64,000 bases of DNA from an uncultured Prevotellaceae bacterium. Its GTDB lineage: Bacteria > Bacteroidota > Bacteroidia > Bacteroidales > Bacteroidaceae. The position numbers and the translations under genes are program-made. The DNA lies in the NCBI GenBank assembly GCA_902761905.1, contig CACWMK010000008.1, forward strand, positions 1 through 64,000, in the 5' to 3' direction. Below the pieces are notes generated by a model. It made no database searches. It was not told the DNA's origin and saw only the letters and a program-made list of their open reading frames with translations. Below are positions 56,602-64,000 of this stretch, in pieces. Every line of letters starts with the position of its first letter. Position 1 is the stretch's first letter.

Positions 56602-58071
56602 TTAATACTTCACCCAGTCAGGGTTTTGTTTGAGGTTCGGGTTCAAATCTAATTCGCGCTGAGGAATAGGAAAATGCAAGTGGCGTGGAGCTGCATTTAC
56701 TTTTCCTGCTGCTTTTAAGGTTTTGATATAATAGTCAGCTCCGCGACGAACGAGGTCAAACCATCTGTGGTATTGATATACAAACTCTTTGCGACGCTCT
56801 TCGAATACAGAATCTCTGAACGACTCCTGAGTGAGATTCGGTGTTATTTCCTTCAGTGCCGGGATGCCTGCACGCCTGCGTACCTGATCCACAGCATCGT
56901 ATGTTGCATCCGATGGACCATCGAGCTCGTTTAATGCTTCGGCATAGATAAGCAGAACCTCTGCATAGCGCACTAAGGGCAAATTAATTGATGACTGGCC
57001 TTGTGCTCCAACACATGTATTATCGTAGTACATATTGAAGTGTGGTTCGCTCAGAATATATAACTTTCCGGATACAGGGCTTGTCATCTCTGTGATAAAG
57101 TTCACCTCTAAGCGTCGGTCCTCTTTCCGATAGCTTTGAAACAGTCCGCCAGCTACATTCAACTCGTCGGCATAGTCGCCGTTTACTCCTTCGGGTTCGT
57201 AAGGTGCCGAACGGCTGGCTAATGAATTTCCACGAAAATTGGCATTGCCCTTGAACTGTATTGAGAAGATATGTTCTATCGAGTTCTCTTTGTCCACATT
57301 GAATACATCTGCATAATCATCAAACAGCTTGTATTTCCCCCCATCTATTACCTCTTTTGCCTTTTGGGCTGCTTGTTGCCATTTTTCCTGGGTAAGATAG
57401 ACCTTTGAGAGTACGGTCTTTGCTGCACCTGATGTCGCTCTACCTAAGTCGGCAGAAGTATATTCTACAGGCAGATTCTCTGCATCTTTAAGATCTTGTT
57501 CGATTTGAGCATACACTTCAGACTCACTAGCTTGTGATACGTTGATTCTCTCAGGATCAAGAGTTGATGTCTCATGCAGTATCAGGGGAACGTCTCCAAA
57601 CCATCGGACAAGATTGAAATAGTTCAAGGCGCGTAAAAATTTAGCCTCATTAATGGTGCGCTGTCGGATTGCCTCGTTGATATTGTCTGATGAGATTGTT
57701 TCGATTTGATCAATTGCTGCATTAGCATCCTTTATGGCTGCATAGCTTTGACGCCATAACTCCTGCATGCGATCATTTGATGAGTCGTGGATTAAGGATG
57801 AGATAGCGCGAACATGAGCGTTTCTGGCTCGTGGGCCTGCCATATAATCATCTGTAGCCATTTCAACACCAATCTGGAACAAAGAATTGTATAGACTCTG
57901 ACCACTGGGATTCAAATCAGCATAAACAGCATTCACCGCAGCAATGGCATCTGCTTCTGTTTTATAAAACTGCTGACTGACCAGGCTTGACTGTGGTTTC
58001 TCTTCCAAACCAATGCAAGATACTAATGTTAGGATGCTGAGACCTATCGTAATTTTTAATGGATTCTTCAT
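56602..58071 (-). CDS. susD: SusD-like lipoprotein of the sulfatase operon
   Basis: The 489-residue lipoprotein (LVSCIG, Cys19) has the RagB/SusD fold: an N-terminal AVNAVYADLNPSGQSLYNSL, FLRALNYFNLVRWFGDVPLI, and the C-terminal FEERRKEFVYQYHRWFDLVR. It binds glycan at the surface over the SusC barrel. It follows susC by 19 nt. No glycoside hydrolase is in this operon, which suggests that the substrates are small sulfated saccharides or sulfate esters freed by others. Confidence 0.94.
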   Translation of the reverse strand: MKNPLKITIGLSILTLVSCIGLEEKPQSSLVSQQFYKTEADAIAAVNAVYADLNPSGQSLYNSLFQIGVEMATDDYMAGPRARNAHVRAISSLIHDSSNDRMQELWRQSYAAIKDANAAIDQIETISSDNINEAIRQRTINEAKFLRALNYFNLVRWFGDVPLILHETSTLDPERINVSQASESEVYAQIEQDLKDAENLPVEYTSADLGRATSGAAKTVLSKVYLTQEKWQQAAQKAKEVIDGGKYKLFDDYADVFNVDKENSIEHIFSIQFKGNANFRGNSLASRSAPYEPEGVNGDYADELNVAGGLFQSYRKEDRRLEVNFITEMTSPVSGKLYILSEPHFNMYYDNTCVGAQGQSSINLPLVRYAEVLLIYAEALNELDGPSDATYDAVDQVRRRAGIPALKEITPNLTQESFRDSVFEERRKEFVYQYHRWFDLVRRGADYYIKTLKAAGKVNAAPRHLHFPIPQRELDLNPNLKQNPDWVKY

Positions 58072-58090
58072 AACTACACTTTTTTATTGA

Positions 58091-61087
58091 TTAGAATTTA
58101 ATTGTAACACCAAAATTGTAGGAGCGGGCTACTGGATAGATGCCGGAGTCATATCCCTGGCGTTCTGTGTTTGAACCTGAAGTAACTTCTGGGTCAAATC
58201 CGCTGTAATTAGTCCATGTGAGCAGATTTGTGGCAGATGCATAGAGGCGCAGGCTGCTGATGCCGAGAGATTTTGTTACATTCTGACCGAATGTATAGCC
58301 TAACGACAGATTCTTCAAACGTACAAATGAGCCATTCTCGATAAAGCGACTGGAAACAATCTGAGCCGGATCAAGTTTTGCTCTGGGGATTGTCAAGCTT
58401 GGATTGCTCTCCGTCCAGCGCTGTGTTGCCGTGATATCTGCGTTTTGCTGGCCACTGAACAGCTCCAATTGCTGCTTGTTGGCATTGTGTATGTCATTAC
58501 CTATTACTCCGTGAAGGAATACGTTAAGATCGAATCCTGCGTATGAGAAGGTGTTATTTATACCAAATATGAAGTCGGGCTGGGCTTTACCGATAATCTC
58601 ACGGTCGGAAGAACTTACAAATGTTCCATCCTCATCTATGTCCTTGTATAGCAGATCACCTGCCTTGGGAGTGCCTTGACCTGTAAACTTACCTTTGGCT
58701 TCTTCTTCTCCTGCTTGGAGCACACCATCAGTTACACAACCGTAAAACAGTCCCAGTGGCTCGCCAACCTTAACGATATATCCGTTGCTGATGTAAGAGT
58801 CTACGCCTCCTCCAAGTTTTAGCACTTTGTTGCGGTTGAAAGAGATATTGGCTGAAGTATCCCAGTTGAACTTTCCGACGAAGTTCTTGCTGTTTACAGT
58901 AAATTCAAGTCCCTTGTTTGATACAGAACCATAGTTCTGGAGCGAGCTTGAATAGCCTGTTGACCAAGGAATGTTTACGTTAAGCAGCAGGTCGGTTGTC
59001 TTTTTATAATACACGTCAAATACAAAGTTCAGTCGGTCTTTGAAGAAGCTGACATCGAGTCCAGCGTCATACTGGCGTGTGGTCTCCCAGCCAAGTTCTG
59101 CATTTGATATACGGTCTGGGCTGAATCCGATGGCTGTAGCATCGTTAAACAAATATCGAGAACTTGACAGTGTGGAGAGTGACTGGTAGTTACCGATTTC
59201 CTGGTTACCGGTCACACCGTAGCTCAGACGGAGTTTCAGACTGCTGATTGAGTTGCTCAGATTGCGGAAGAACTGCTCGTTGGCCACGTTCCATGATGTA
59301 CCGATTGAAGGGAATACGCCCCACTTCCTTTCCTGGCCGAAACGTGAAGAACCATCGCTTCTCAGACTTGCAGACAGATAGTATCTCTCTTTGTAATTAT
59401 AGTTTATTCTACCGAGATAAGAGATGAGCGCATGTTTAGAAGCCGAAGATGATGGAGATGATATTACAGAACCGCTTCCAAGGCTGTTATACAGCAGATC
59501 ATCTGTCACAAAGTTGTTGCTTCCAGCTCCAAACGATTCGTTTCTGTTCTCCTGCTGGGTGAATCCAATCAGGAAGTTAAACGCGTGATTCTTTCCGATG
59601 TTGAGGTCGTAGGTAAGTGTGTTCTCGTTCAGCCACGAATAGGCATCCGACGAAGAAATTGATGCAGTTCCATTGCTTGACGCACCATCATAGATGTACG
59701 AGGGGACATAGCTCATGTTTTTCGTGTTCGAGATATTGGCGCCGAAGGATACCTTTAATTTCAGATTCTTGATGATTTCCCACTCGGCGTAGGTGCTTGC
59801 CAGTACATAGTATCGGCGGGCCTTGTTGGTGCGCTCGTTGATAGAGGCTATTGGGTTTGAGAATACGTTCTCAAATGGATTGCGCAAGGTGTACGAGCCA
59901 TCGCTATCGTAGATGGTTGCAGTAGGTGGCATGAGCAACAGTGATGAAACGATGCCCGATGGAGCATTGTTTGTGTCAGTCTTGTTGCCGTTCAGGTTTA
60001 TTCCTACTTTCAGTCTGTTGCTTAGTTTTATATCGAGATTAGTACGAACAGTGAAGCGCTTGAATCCGGAATTGCGAATGATACCTTCTTGGTCGAAATA
60101 GCTGCCTGATACACTGTATCTTATGTTTTCGCCGCCACCTGAGAGTGTAAGCTGATGATTGGTGATAGGTGCTGTGCGGAATGCTTCGTCCTGCCAGTCT
60201 GTGCCGTTTCCAAGCTGATCGATTTCTGCTTGCGACAGGTATTGATATTTTCCCTTGCTTGGGTTTGTGTCAAAAAGGGCATCATTACGTAGTGTGGCAA
60301 ACTCTTTGGCATTTAGCACATCTATTTTCTTGCGAAGACTCTGTATACCAATGCTTCCGTCGTAAGTAATCTGTACTTTCTGTTTGTAGCTGCCGCTGTT
60401 TGTCGTCACGATTACCACGCCGTTTGCACCTCTTGAACCATAGATGGCTGTAGCAGCTGCGTCTTTCAGGATGTTTATGCTTTTTATGTCGCCGGGATTC
60501 AGCTGAGAGAATGTCTCGCCATACACGGGGAATCCGTCGATTACATAGAGGGGTTCGTTGCCGCCTTGTACAGAGCTGTTTCCGCGAACTCTGATACTTA
60601 CTCCGCCGCCAGGAGCGCCCGAGGTGGGAGTCACTTGTACGCCCGCAACACTACCGGCTAGGGCCGAATTGAATGAGGATGCGGAAATGCTTTTCAGGTT
60701 ATCTACATTTACTGATGTAATAGCTCCTGTCAGTTCTCCCTTCTTCTGCTGGCCGTAGCCGATGACTACGATTTCTTCGGTGAAACGATAATTCTCTTGG
60801 AGCTTGATTTCTACAGGCTCTGAGTTGTCGTAGACGTCCAGGTCGAGGCCGCGATAGCCTATAAAGTCGAGGTGGAGTGTCAGGGGGAACTCTTTCTTTG
60901 TCGTCAGACTGAAGTTCCCGTCTGCATCGGTAGCCACTCCTTGTCTGTCGGTCTTTACTATCACCGATGCGCCAATCAGGGGCTCGCCTGTCTTGGCGTC
61001 GATTACACGACCTGTTATCACATTCTGGGCTAAGGCCAATAAGGGCCCGATTGCAACGAGCGTTGCAACTAACAATCTTTTTTTCAT
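58091..61087 (-). CDS. susC: SusC-like TonB-dependent transporter of the sulfatase operon
   Basis: The 998-residue protein has a signal peptide (about 1-20) and a carboxypeptidase-like domain (ITGRVIDAKTGEPLIGASV). The TonB-box region has VVIGYGQQKKGELTGAI, the plug has VSIRVRGNSSVQGGNEPLYV, and a barrel ends YNFGVTIKF. It imports ligands handed over by SusD. It is distinct from the SusC at 8565. A long stem-loop separates it from the PstS-like gene upstream. Confidence 0.95.
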   Translation of the reverse strand: MKKRLLVATLVAIGPLLALAQNVITGRVIDAKTGEPLIGASVIVKTDRQGVATDADGNFSLTTKKEFPLTLHLDFIGYRGLDLDVYDNSEPVEIKLQENYRFTEEIVVIGYGQQKKGELTGAITSVNVDNLKSISASSFNSALAGSVAGVQVTPTSGAPGGGVSIRVRGNSSVQGGNEPLYVIDGFPVYGETFSQLNPGDIKSINILKDAAATAIYGSRGANGVVIVTTNSGSYKQKVQITYDGSIGIQSLRKKIDVLNAKEFATLRNDALFDTNPSKGKYQYLSQAEIDQLGNGTDWQDEAFRTAPITNHQLTLSGGGENIRYSVSGSYFDQEGIIRNSGFKRFTVRTNLDIKLSNRLKVGINLNGNKTDTNNAPSGIVSSLLLMPPTATIYDSDGSYTLRNPFENVFSNPIASINERTNKARRYYVLASTYAEWEIIKNLKLKVSFGANISNTKNMSYVPSYIYDGASSNGTASISSSDAYSWLNENTLTYDLNIGKNHAFNFLIGFTQQENRNESFGAGSNNFVTDDLLYNSLGSGSVISSPSSSASKHALISYLGRINYNYKERYYLSASLRSDGSSRFGQERKWGVFPSIGTSWNVANEQFFRNLSNSISSLKLRLSYGVTGNQEIGNYQSLSTLSSSRYLFNDATAIGFSPDRISNAELGWETTRQYDAGLDVSFFKDRLNFVFDVYYKKTTDLLLNVNIPWSTGYSSSLQNYGSVSNKGLEFTVNSKNFVGKFNWDTSANISFNRNKVLKLGGGVDSYISNGYIVKVGEPLGLFYGCVTDGVLQAGEEEAKGKFTGQGTPKAGDLLYKDIDEDGTFVSSSDREIIGKAQPDFIFGINNTFSYAGFDLNVFLHGVIGNDIHNANKQQLELFSGQQNADITATQRWTESNPSLTIPRAKLDPAQIVSSRFIENGSFVRLKNLSLGYTFGQNVTKSLGISSLRLYASATNLLTWTNYSGFDPEVTSGSNTERQGYDSGIYPVARSYNFGVTIKF

Positions 61088-61133
61088 AAAAAAACTAATA
61101 TTGATTTAAATGATTCAAGTTTCGTGTTTGAAC

Positions 61134-61194
61134 AACTTCCTCATAGTTATGTAGCCGGGGGAGAGCGATGACTACATAACTACTTGGGGAAGTT
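61134..61194. other. Long two-part stem-loop between the PstS-like gene and susC
   Basis: The outer stem AACTTCC (61134-61140) pairs with GGAAGTT (61188-61194), and the inner stem TAGTTATGTAG (61144-61154) with CTACATAACTA (61172-61182). The loop is 17 nt and purine-rich in the middle. There is no U-run just after it on the minus strand, so a processing, stability or attenuation role is more likely than simple termination. Confidence 0.75.
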
Positions 61195-61207
61195 GTGATT
61201 TTAATGA

Positions 61208-62134
61208 CTATTTTTGTGCAGTAAATTCAGTTTTTACTTTGTCTATCTGTACTTGGGTCAGTTTGTTGTCCAGGTTCAGCAGTCCGTACTCGTGATTGTA
61301 TTTCACACCGTTGGTTAGCACCCACTGCAGGAACAGGGCTGTGGCATCGTCGTTGGCATTGTACTGCAGACCCACTTTCTCGATGGCCACCTCCTGTACT
61401 TTACCATTCTCCAACACGCTGATCAGTTCGTCTAGTGTGGCTTTGTCAGAGAAACTTTCTTCCAGATTCTTCTTCACGTCGATGCCGATGATGGTCAGGT
61501 CGGACTTGATGTGGCGACTTTTCAGATCGAAGATGTTTGGCAATGCATTGAATGATACACCTAAAGGATCCTTTGCCAGAGCGGTGTTCAGGAACAGGTC
61601 GTCGCCTGAGATGCGCTTGCCGCGGAAATTGCTGCTCTCCTCGCCAAAGTTGTGAGCGAAAGATGAAGCAACTGATGAAGCATTACTACCGCTATAGATA
61701 ACGAGTTTCTCGAACTGCTTGATTTTTTTTACATCCTCGTCAAAATCGTCGTTAAGGAAGTAAAGTTGCTTCAGTTTCTTTGAGTTCAGGTGCTTGCCTT
61801 CCAGCACTTTGGCAGCTTCGCTGCCGCTGGCTGTGATAGGCAGCACGGCGAACTCTCCGAAATAAACAACGTGGCTAAACTCTTCTCTCTCTTTATCCTG
61901 GTTGTCAAAAACTACATTTAAATCGATACTGGCTTGAGCGCCCTTGGCTACCTGGAACTCAACGTTGGGCTGTGTCTTGGCATATTCGCTGATCCACTTT
62001 TCTACCAGTGGGCGGGCAAAGCGGGGAGCTTTTACATAACGCACGCTGCTGGCATTGGTCGATGTCTCCTCAGCCCAGCTATGGCTGGTGCCGAGACTCA
62101 GTAAAACTGCTATGGCTAATACTACTTTTTTCAT
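61208..62134 (-). CDS. Second, divergent PstS-like periplasmic binding protein, first gene of the sulfatase operon
   Basis: The 308-residue protein has a signal peptide (about 1-22) and no lipobox. It looks like a PstS/PBP-like-2 fold: YVKAPRFARPLVEKWISEYA, HVVYFGEFAVLPITASGSEA, VIYSGSNASSVASSFAHNFG. It lacks the Gly-rich anion loop and Arg-Ser-Asp motif of the protein at 42999, and FSHVVYF replaces the usual VDFGMVSREL. It may bind a different sulfur compound or act as an adaptor. It has no permease nearby. The promoter carries dyad D. Function is inferred from context. Confidence 0.7.
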   Translation of the reverse strand: MKKVVLAIAVLLSLGTSHSWAEETSTNASSVRYVKAPRFARPLVEKWISEYAKTQPNVEFQVAKGAQASIDLNVVFDNQDKEREEFSHVVYFGEFAVLPITASGSEAAKVLEGKHLNSKKLKQLYFLNDDFDEDVKKIKQFEKLVIYSGSNASSVASSFAHNFGEESSNFRGKRISGDDLFLNTALAKDPLGVSFNALPNIFDLKSRHIKSDLTIIGIDVKKNLEESFSDKATLDELISVLENGKVQEVAIEKVGLQYNANDDATALFLQWVLTNGVKYNHEYGLLNLDNKLTQVQIDKVKTEFTAQK

Positions 62135-62174
62135 ACCTTTTTTGTTTATTTGTGATAATTAATGATTCTGGGTG

Positions 62175-62182
62175 CAAAGGTA
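62175..62182 (-). promoter_or_regulatory. -7 element of the sulfatase operon
   Basis: Minus-strand TACCTTTG followed by CACCC, with TTG (plus-strand CAA at 62202-62204) 19 nt upstream as a -33-like element. Confidence 0.7.
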
Positions 62183-62227
62183 CGATGTTTTTGCATCACC
62201 CACAATCCCCTTCAAATGTCATATTGC

Positions 62228-62245
62228 ATACCATAAGAATAGTAT
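62228..62245. promoter_or_regulatory. Shared sulfur-regulon dyad, site D (sulfatase operon promoter)
   Basis: ATACCAT-AAGA-ATAGTAT matches 13 of 14 arm positions of the consensus. It lies exactly 45 nt upstream of the -7 element, the same spacing as site B. Confidence 0.6.
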
Positions 62246-62254
62246 TTTAGCAAA

Positions 62255-62286
62255 AATCCCCGCCCAACAGCCGTTGAGCGGGGATT
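62255..62286 (-). terminator. Rho-independent terminator of cysS
   Basis: AATCCCCGC (62255-62263) pairs with GCGGGGATT (62278-62286); on the minus strand the stem is followed by TTTTTG. It lies inside the island end, immediately before dyad D. Confidence 0.85.
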
Positions 62287-62314
62287 CCTATACCGTATTT
62301 ATGCAGTTTTATCG

Positions 62315-63805
62315 TCATTTGTTCAGTTTCCAGGTTACACCATCCTTGGTGTCCTTCACCTCGAAACCGGCAGCTGCAAGCTCGTCGCGAATCTTGTCGC
62401 TGGTGGCCCAGTCCTTATCAGCCTTGGCCTTAGCGCGCAGTTCCAGAACCATATCCATCACCTTGCCGAAAGCAGCCTCGCGCTCATCGTTGGTGCCGCT
62501 CTTCTCTGCCTTCAGACCAAGTATGTCCTCAGCGAAGAGGTGCATGGTGTCTTTCAGTTCCTGCAGACACTCGGCGCAGATGGTTGCCTTGTGGTCGGTA
62601 AGCTTGTTTACTACGGTGCAAGCCTCGAACAGGGCGCTGATAACCTGCGGTGTGGCAAGGTCGTCGTTCATTGCGTCGTAGCACTTCTGGCGCAGTGCCT
62701 TAACCACCTTCTCTGTCTCGGCATCGCACTTGTCGGCTACCTGAACACGCTCCAGGTCAGCAATAGCGTTCATCATCTTCTCCAGTCCCTTCTCTGCAGC
62801 CTCAAGAGCCTCGTTCGAGAAGTCAACTGTTCCGCGGTAGTGAGCGCTCAGCACAAAGAAACGGATGGTCATTGGGCTGTAAGCCTTCTTCAGCAGCGGA
62901 TGATTACCAGTGAAGAACTGCTCCAGCGTGATGAAGTTGTTATACGACTTACCCATCTTCTGTCCGTTGATGGTCAGCATATTGTTGTGCATCCAGTATT
63001 TCACTGCAGGATGACCCATCGAAGCCTGAGCCTGTGCTATCTCGCACTCGTGGTGTGGGAATACCAGATCCATACCACCTCCGTGGATATCAAACTCCTC
63101 GCCCAGATACTTGCGGCCCATAGCTGTGCACTCACAGTGCCAACCGGGGAATCCGTCGCTCCAGGGGCTTGGCCAGCGCATGATGTGCTCTGGCTGAGCC
63201 TTCTTCCACAGAGCAAAGTCAGCCTGGTTGTGCTTCTCGCCTACACCGTCCAGTTCGCGGCTGGCGTCCTTCACGTTCTCAAGACTGCGACCTGAGAGGA
63301 TGCCATACTGGAACTTCTTGTTGTAAGCCTCGATGTCGAAGTAGATAGAGCCGTTGCTCTCGTAGGCAAAGCCGTTGTCCAGAATCTGCTGAACCAGCTG
63401 CTGCTGCTCGATGATGTGACCAGTAGCGTGTGGCTCGATAGATGGGCGCAGCACATTCAGAGCATCCATAGCCGCATGATAGCGGTTGGTGTAGTACTGT
63501 GCTATCTCCATTGGCTCAAGCTGCTCCAGACGAGCCTTCTTGGCAATCTTGTCCTCACCCTCGTCGGCATCGTGCTCCAGATGACCTACGTCTGTGATAT
63601 TACGCACGTACCTTACTTTATAACCCAGATGCTTCAGATATCGGAACACCAGGTCGAATGTAATGGCAGGGCGGGCGTGTCCCAGATGGGGATCGCCATA
63701 CACCGTTGGTCCGCACACATACATGCCCACGTTGGGGGCGTGAAGCGGCTCGAAACGCTCCTTCTGTCGCGTCAGAGTATTGTAAATTACCAGTTTTGAC
63801 TCCAT
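62315..63805 (-). CDS. cysS: Cysteinyl-tRNA synthetase
   Basis: The 496-residue class I synthetase has HLGH (40-43) in [19 protein letters not shown] in [15 protein letters not shown], and zinc ligands Cys31, [10 protein letters not shown] and HHECEIAQ. The C-terminal anticodon-binding part is complete. It charges tRNA-Cys with cysteine. The last 14 codons also occur at 34691, which suggests that the island inserted here and rebuilt the end. It has its own promoter without the sulfur dyad. Confidence 0.97.
   Translation of the reverse strand: MESKLVIYNTLTRQKERFEPLHAPNVGMYVCGPTVYGDPHLGHARPAITFDLVFRYLKHLGYKVRYVRNITDVGHLEHDADEGEDKIAKKARLEQLEPMEIAQYYTNRYHAAMDALNVLRPSIEPHATGHIIEQQQLVQQILDNGFAYESNGSIYFDIEAYNKKFQYGILSGRSLENVKDASRELDGVGEKHNQADFALWKKAQPEHIMRWPSPWSDGFPGWHCECTAMGRKYLGEEFDIHGGGMDLVFPHHECEIAQAQASMGHPAVKYWMHNNMLTINGQKMGKSYNNFITLEQFFTGNHPLLKKAYSPMTIRFFVLSAHYRGTVDFSNEALEAAEKGLEKMMNAIADLERVQVADKCDAETEKVVKALRQKCYDAMNDDLATPQVISALFEACTVVNKLTDHKATICAECLQELKDTMHLFAEDILGLKAEKSGTNDEREAAFGKVMDMVLELRAKAKADKDWATSDKIRDELAAAGFEVKDTKDGVTWKLNK
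62319..62361 (-). repeat. 43-bp repeat at the cysS 3' end (candidate attR)
   Basis: This is the exact match of 34691-34733, in the same orientation, lying within the last coding bases of cysS. It contains the dyad ACACCA-TCCT-TGGTGT (62337-62352). The stop TGA at 62315-62317 lies outside the identical block. Confidence 0.85.
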
Positions 63806-63825
63806 AATCTCTACATTTTTGGCTG

Positions 63826-63833
63826 CAAAGGTA
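63826..63833 (-). promoter_or_regulatory. -7 element of cysS
   Basis: Minus-strand TACCTTTG followed by CAGCC lies 20 nt before the ATG at 63805. Confidence 0.65.
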
Positions 63834-63840
63834 CAAAGAA

Positions 63841-63869
63841 TCCGCGAAAATCACAAAGATTCTCGCGGA
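63841..63869 (-). terminator. Terminator upstream of cysS
   Basis: TCCGCGA (63841-63847) pairs with TCGCGGA (63863-63869), with inner pairs AATC/GATT. It probably ends the transcript of the gene that enters from the right edge. The U-run is short. Confidence 0.5.
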
Positions 63870-63887
63870 AATTTGCTTATACCTATA

Positions 63888-64000
63888 TTATATAAGTGCT
63901 AATCGCGCTTTCTCTTGCGCATCGATCACCCGGTCGCACCATGCATCAAACTCAGGGTCTTCTACCTGAAGCTCGGGGTGGGCCAGGATATGCTCTACGC
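63888..64000 (-). CDS. C-terminal end of an unknown gene (cut by the window)
   Basis: A minus-strand frame stays open from the window edge to TAA at 63888-63890. The visible tail reads VEHILAHPELQVEDPEFDAW and continues CDRVIDAQEKARLALI. It is helical and soluble. The family is not recognised from 37 residues. Confidence 0.5.
   Translation of the reverse strand, partial: VEHILAHPELQVEDPEFDAWCDRVIDAQEKARLALI

Larger units (their letters stand above)
34691..62361. mobile_element. Putative sulfur-metabolism genomic island inserted at the 3' end of cysS
   Basis: A 27.6-kb segment is bracketed by the 43-bp direct repeats of the cysS 3' end. This is the arrangement left by integration into the end of a gene that is restored by the element's own copy. 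Nearly all genes inside serve sulfate release, transport, activation or reduction or siroheme synthesis, and all four copies of a shared promoter dyad lie inside. No integrase, transposase or conjugation gene is visible, so the element would be immobile or moved in trans. Unequal recombination is an alternative origin. Confidence 0.6.

Noticed and set aside
61134-61194. A simple rho-independent terminator at the susC leader stem-loop
   Set aside because: There is no U-run within about 40 nt after the stem on the minus strand.
34734-62318. An integrase, transposase or relaxase within the sulfur island
   Set aside because: I went through all genes between the repeats and found none; every frame of size is accounted for by sulfur, siroheme, transport or sulfatase genes.

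Overview
The window looks like a chromosome segment of a gut or rumen Bacteroidota bacterium of the Prevotella/Segatella type. The signs are two SusC/SusD systems, many signal-peptide lipoproteins, promoters of the Bacteroidetes form TAnnTTTG (often TACCTTTGCACCC), few Shine-Dalgarno sequences, and families such as TIGR02757, DUF4956/VTC and VirE-N/DUF3987. No tRNA or rRNA gene and no CRISPR array was seen.

Layout. (1) 1-8.4 kb is an accessory, phage-like stretch: the tail of an FtsK-gamma protein, an AT-rich membrane protein ending in a cut-off DUF2971-like domain, an S24 (LexA-like) peptidase, small unknown genes, a VirE-N/DUF3987 primase-helicase-like protein and an M15 peptidase carrying an in-frame 60-bp palindromic repeat. 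(2) 8.5-20.6 kb is a polysaccharide utilisation locus: SusC, SusD, two surface glycan-binding lipoproteins, a GH5 endoglucanase and a GH29 fucosidase. (3) 20.6-24.9 kb holds an inositol-monophosphatase-like gene and a three-gene operon (TIGR02757, SLC13 transporter, porin O/P). (4) 24.9-32.6 kb is a minus-strand cluster: SEL1 protein, VTC polyphosphate-polymerase-like protein, DUF4956 membrane protein, DUF2490 barrel, two Cthe_2159-type beta-helix proteins and a LytS/LytT-type two-component pair. (5) 32.7-34.6 kb encodes a secreted putative glycosidase of unassigned family. (6) 34.7-62.3 kb is a sulfur island. (7) 62.3-63.8 kb is cysS, followed by the end of an unknown gene.

The island is the most striking part. 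A 43-bp direct repeat identical to the 3' end of cysS (34691-34733 and 62319-62361) brackets 27.6 kb in which nearly every gene concerns sulfate. The gene sets are: siroheme precursor synthesis (a hemA-hemC fusion, hemD, hemB, hemL); a sulfite reductase with a C-terminal TusA domain; a short CysG; a Pst-type ABC transporter; CysD, CysN and an iron-sulfur CysH of the APS-reductase kind; an anaerobic sulfatase maturase; and an operon with a PstS-like protein, SusC, SusD, two Ser-type sulfatases, a rhodanese-thioredoxin fusion and a YeiH-type putative sulfate exporter. Read as one system, it would strip sulfate from glycans, move it across both membranes and reduce it to sulfide next to the cysteinyl-tRNA synthetase gene. 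Four promoter regions inside the island share an 18-bp dyad close to ATACCAT-N4-ATGGTAT, and two have it exactly 45 nt upstream of the -7 element. No regulator gene and no integrase is visible inside the island.

All calls rest on reading the sequence and on memory of protein families; no database search was run.
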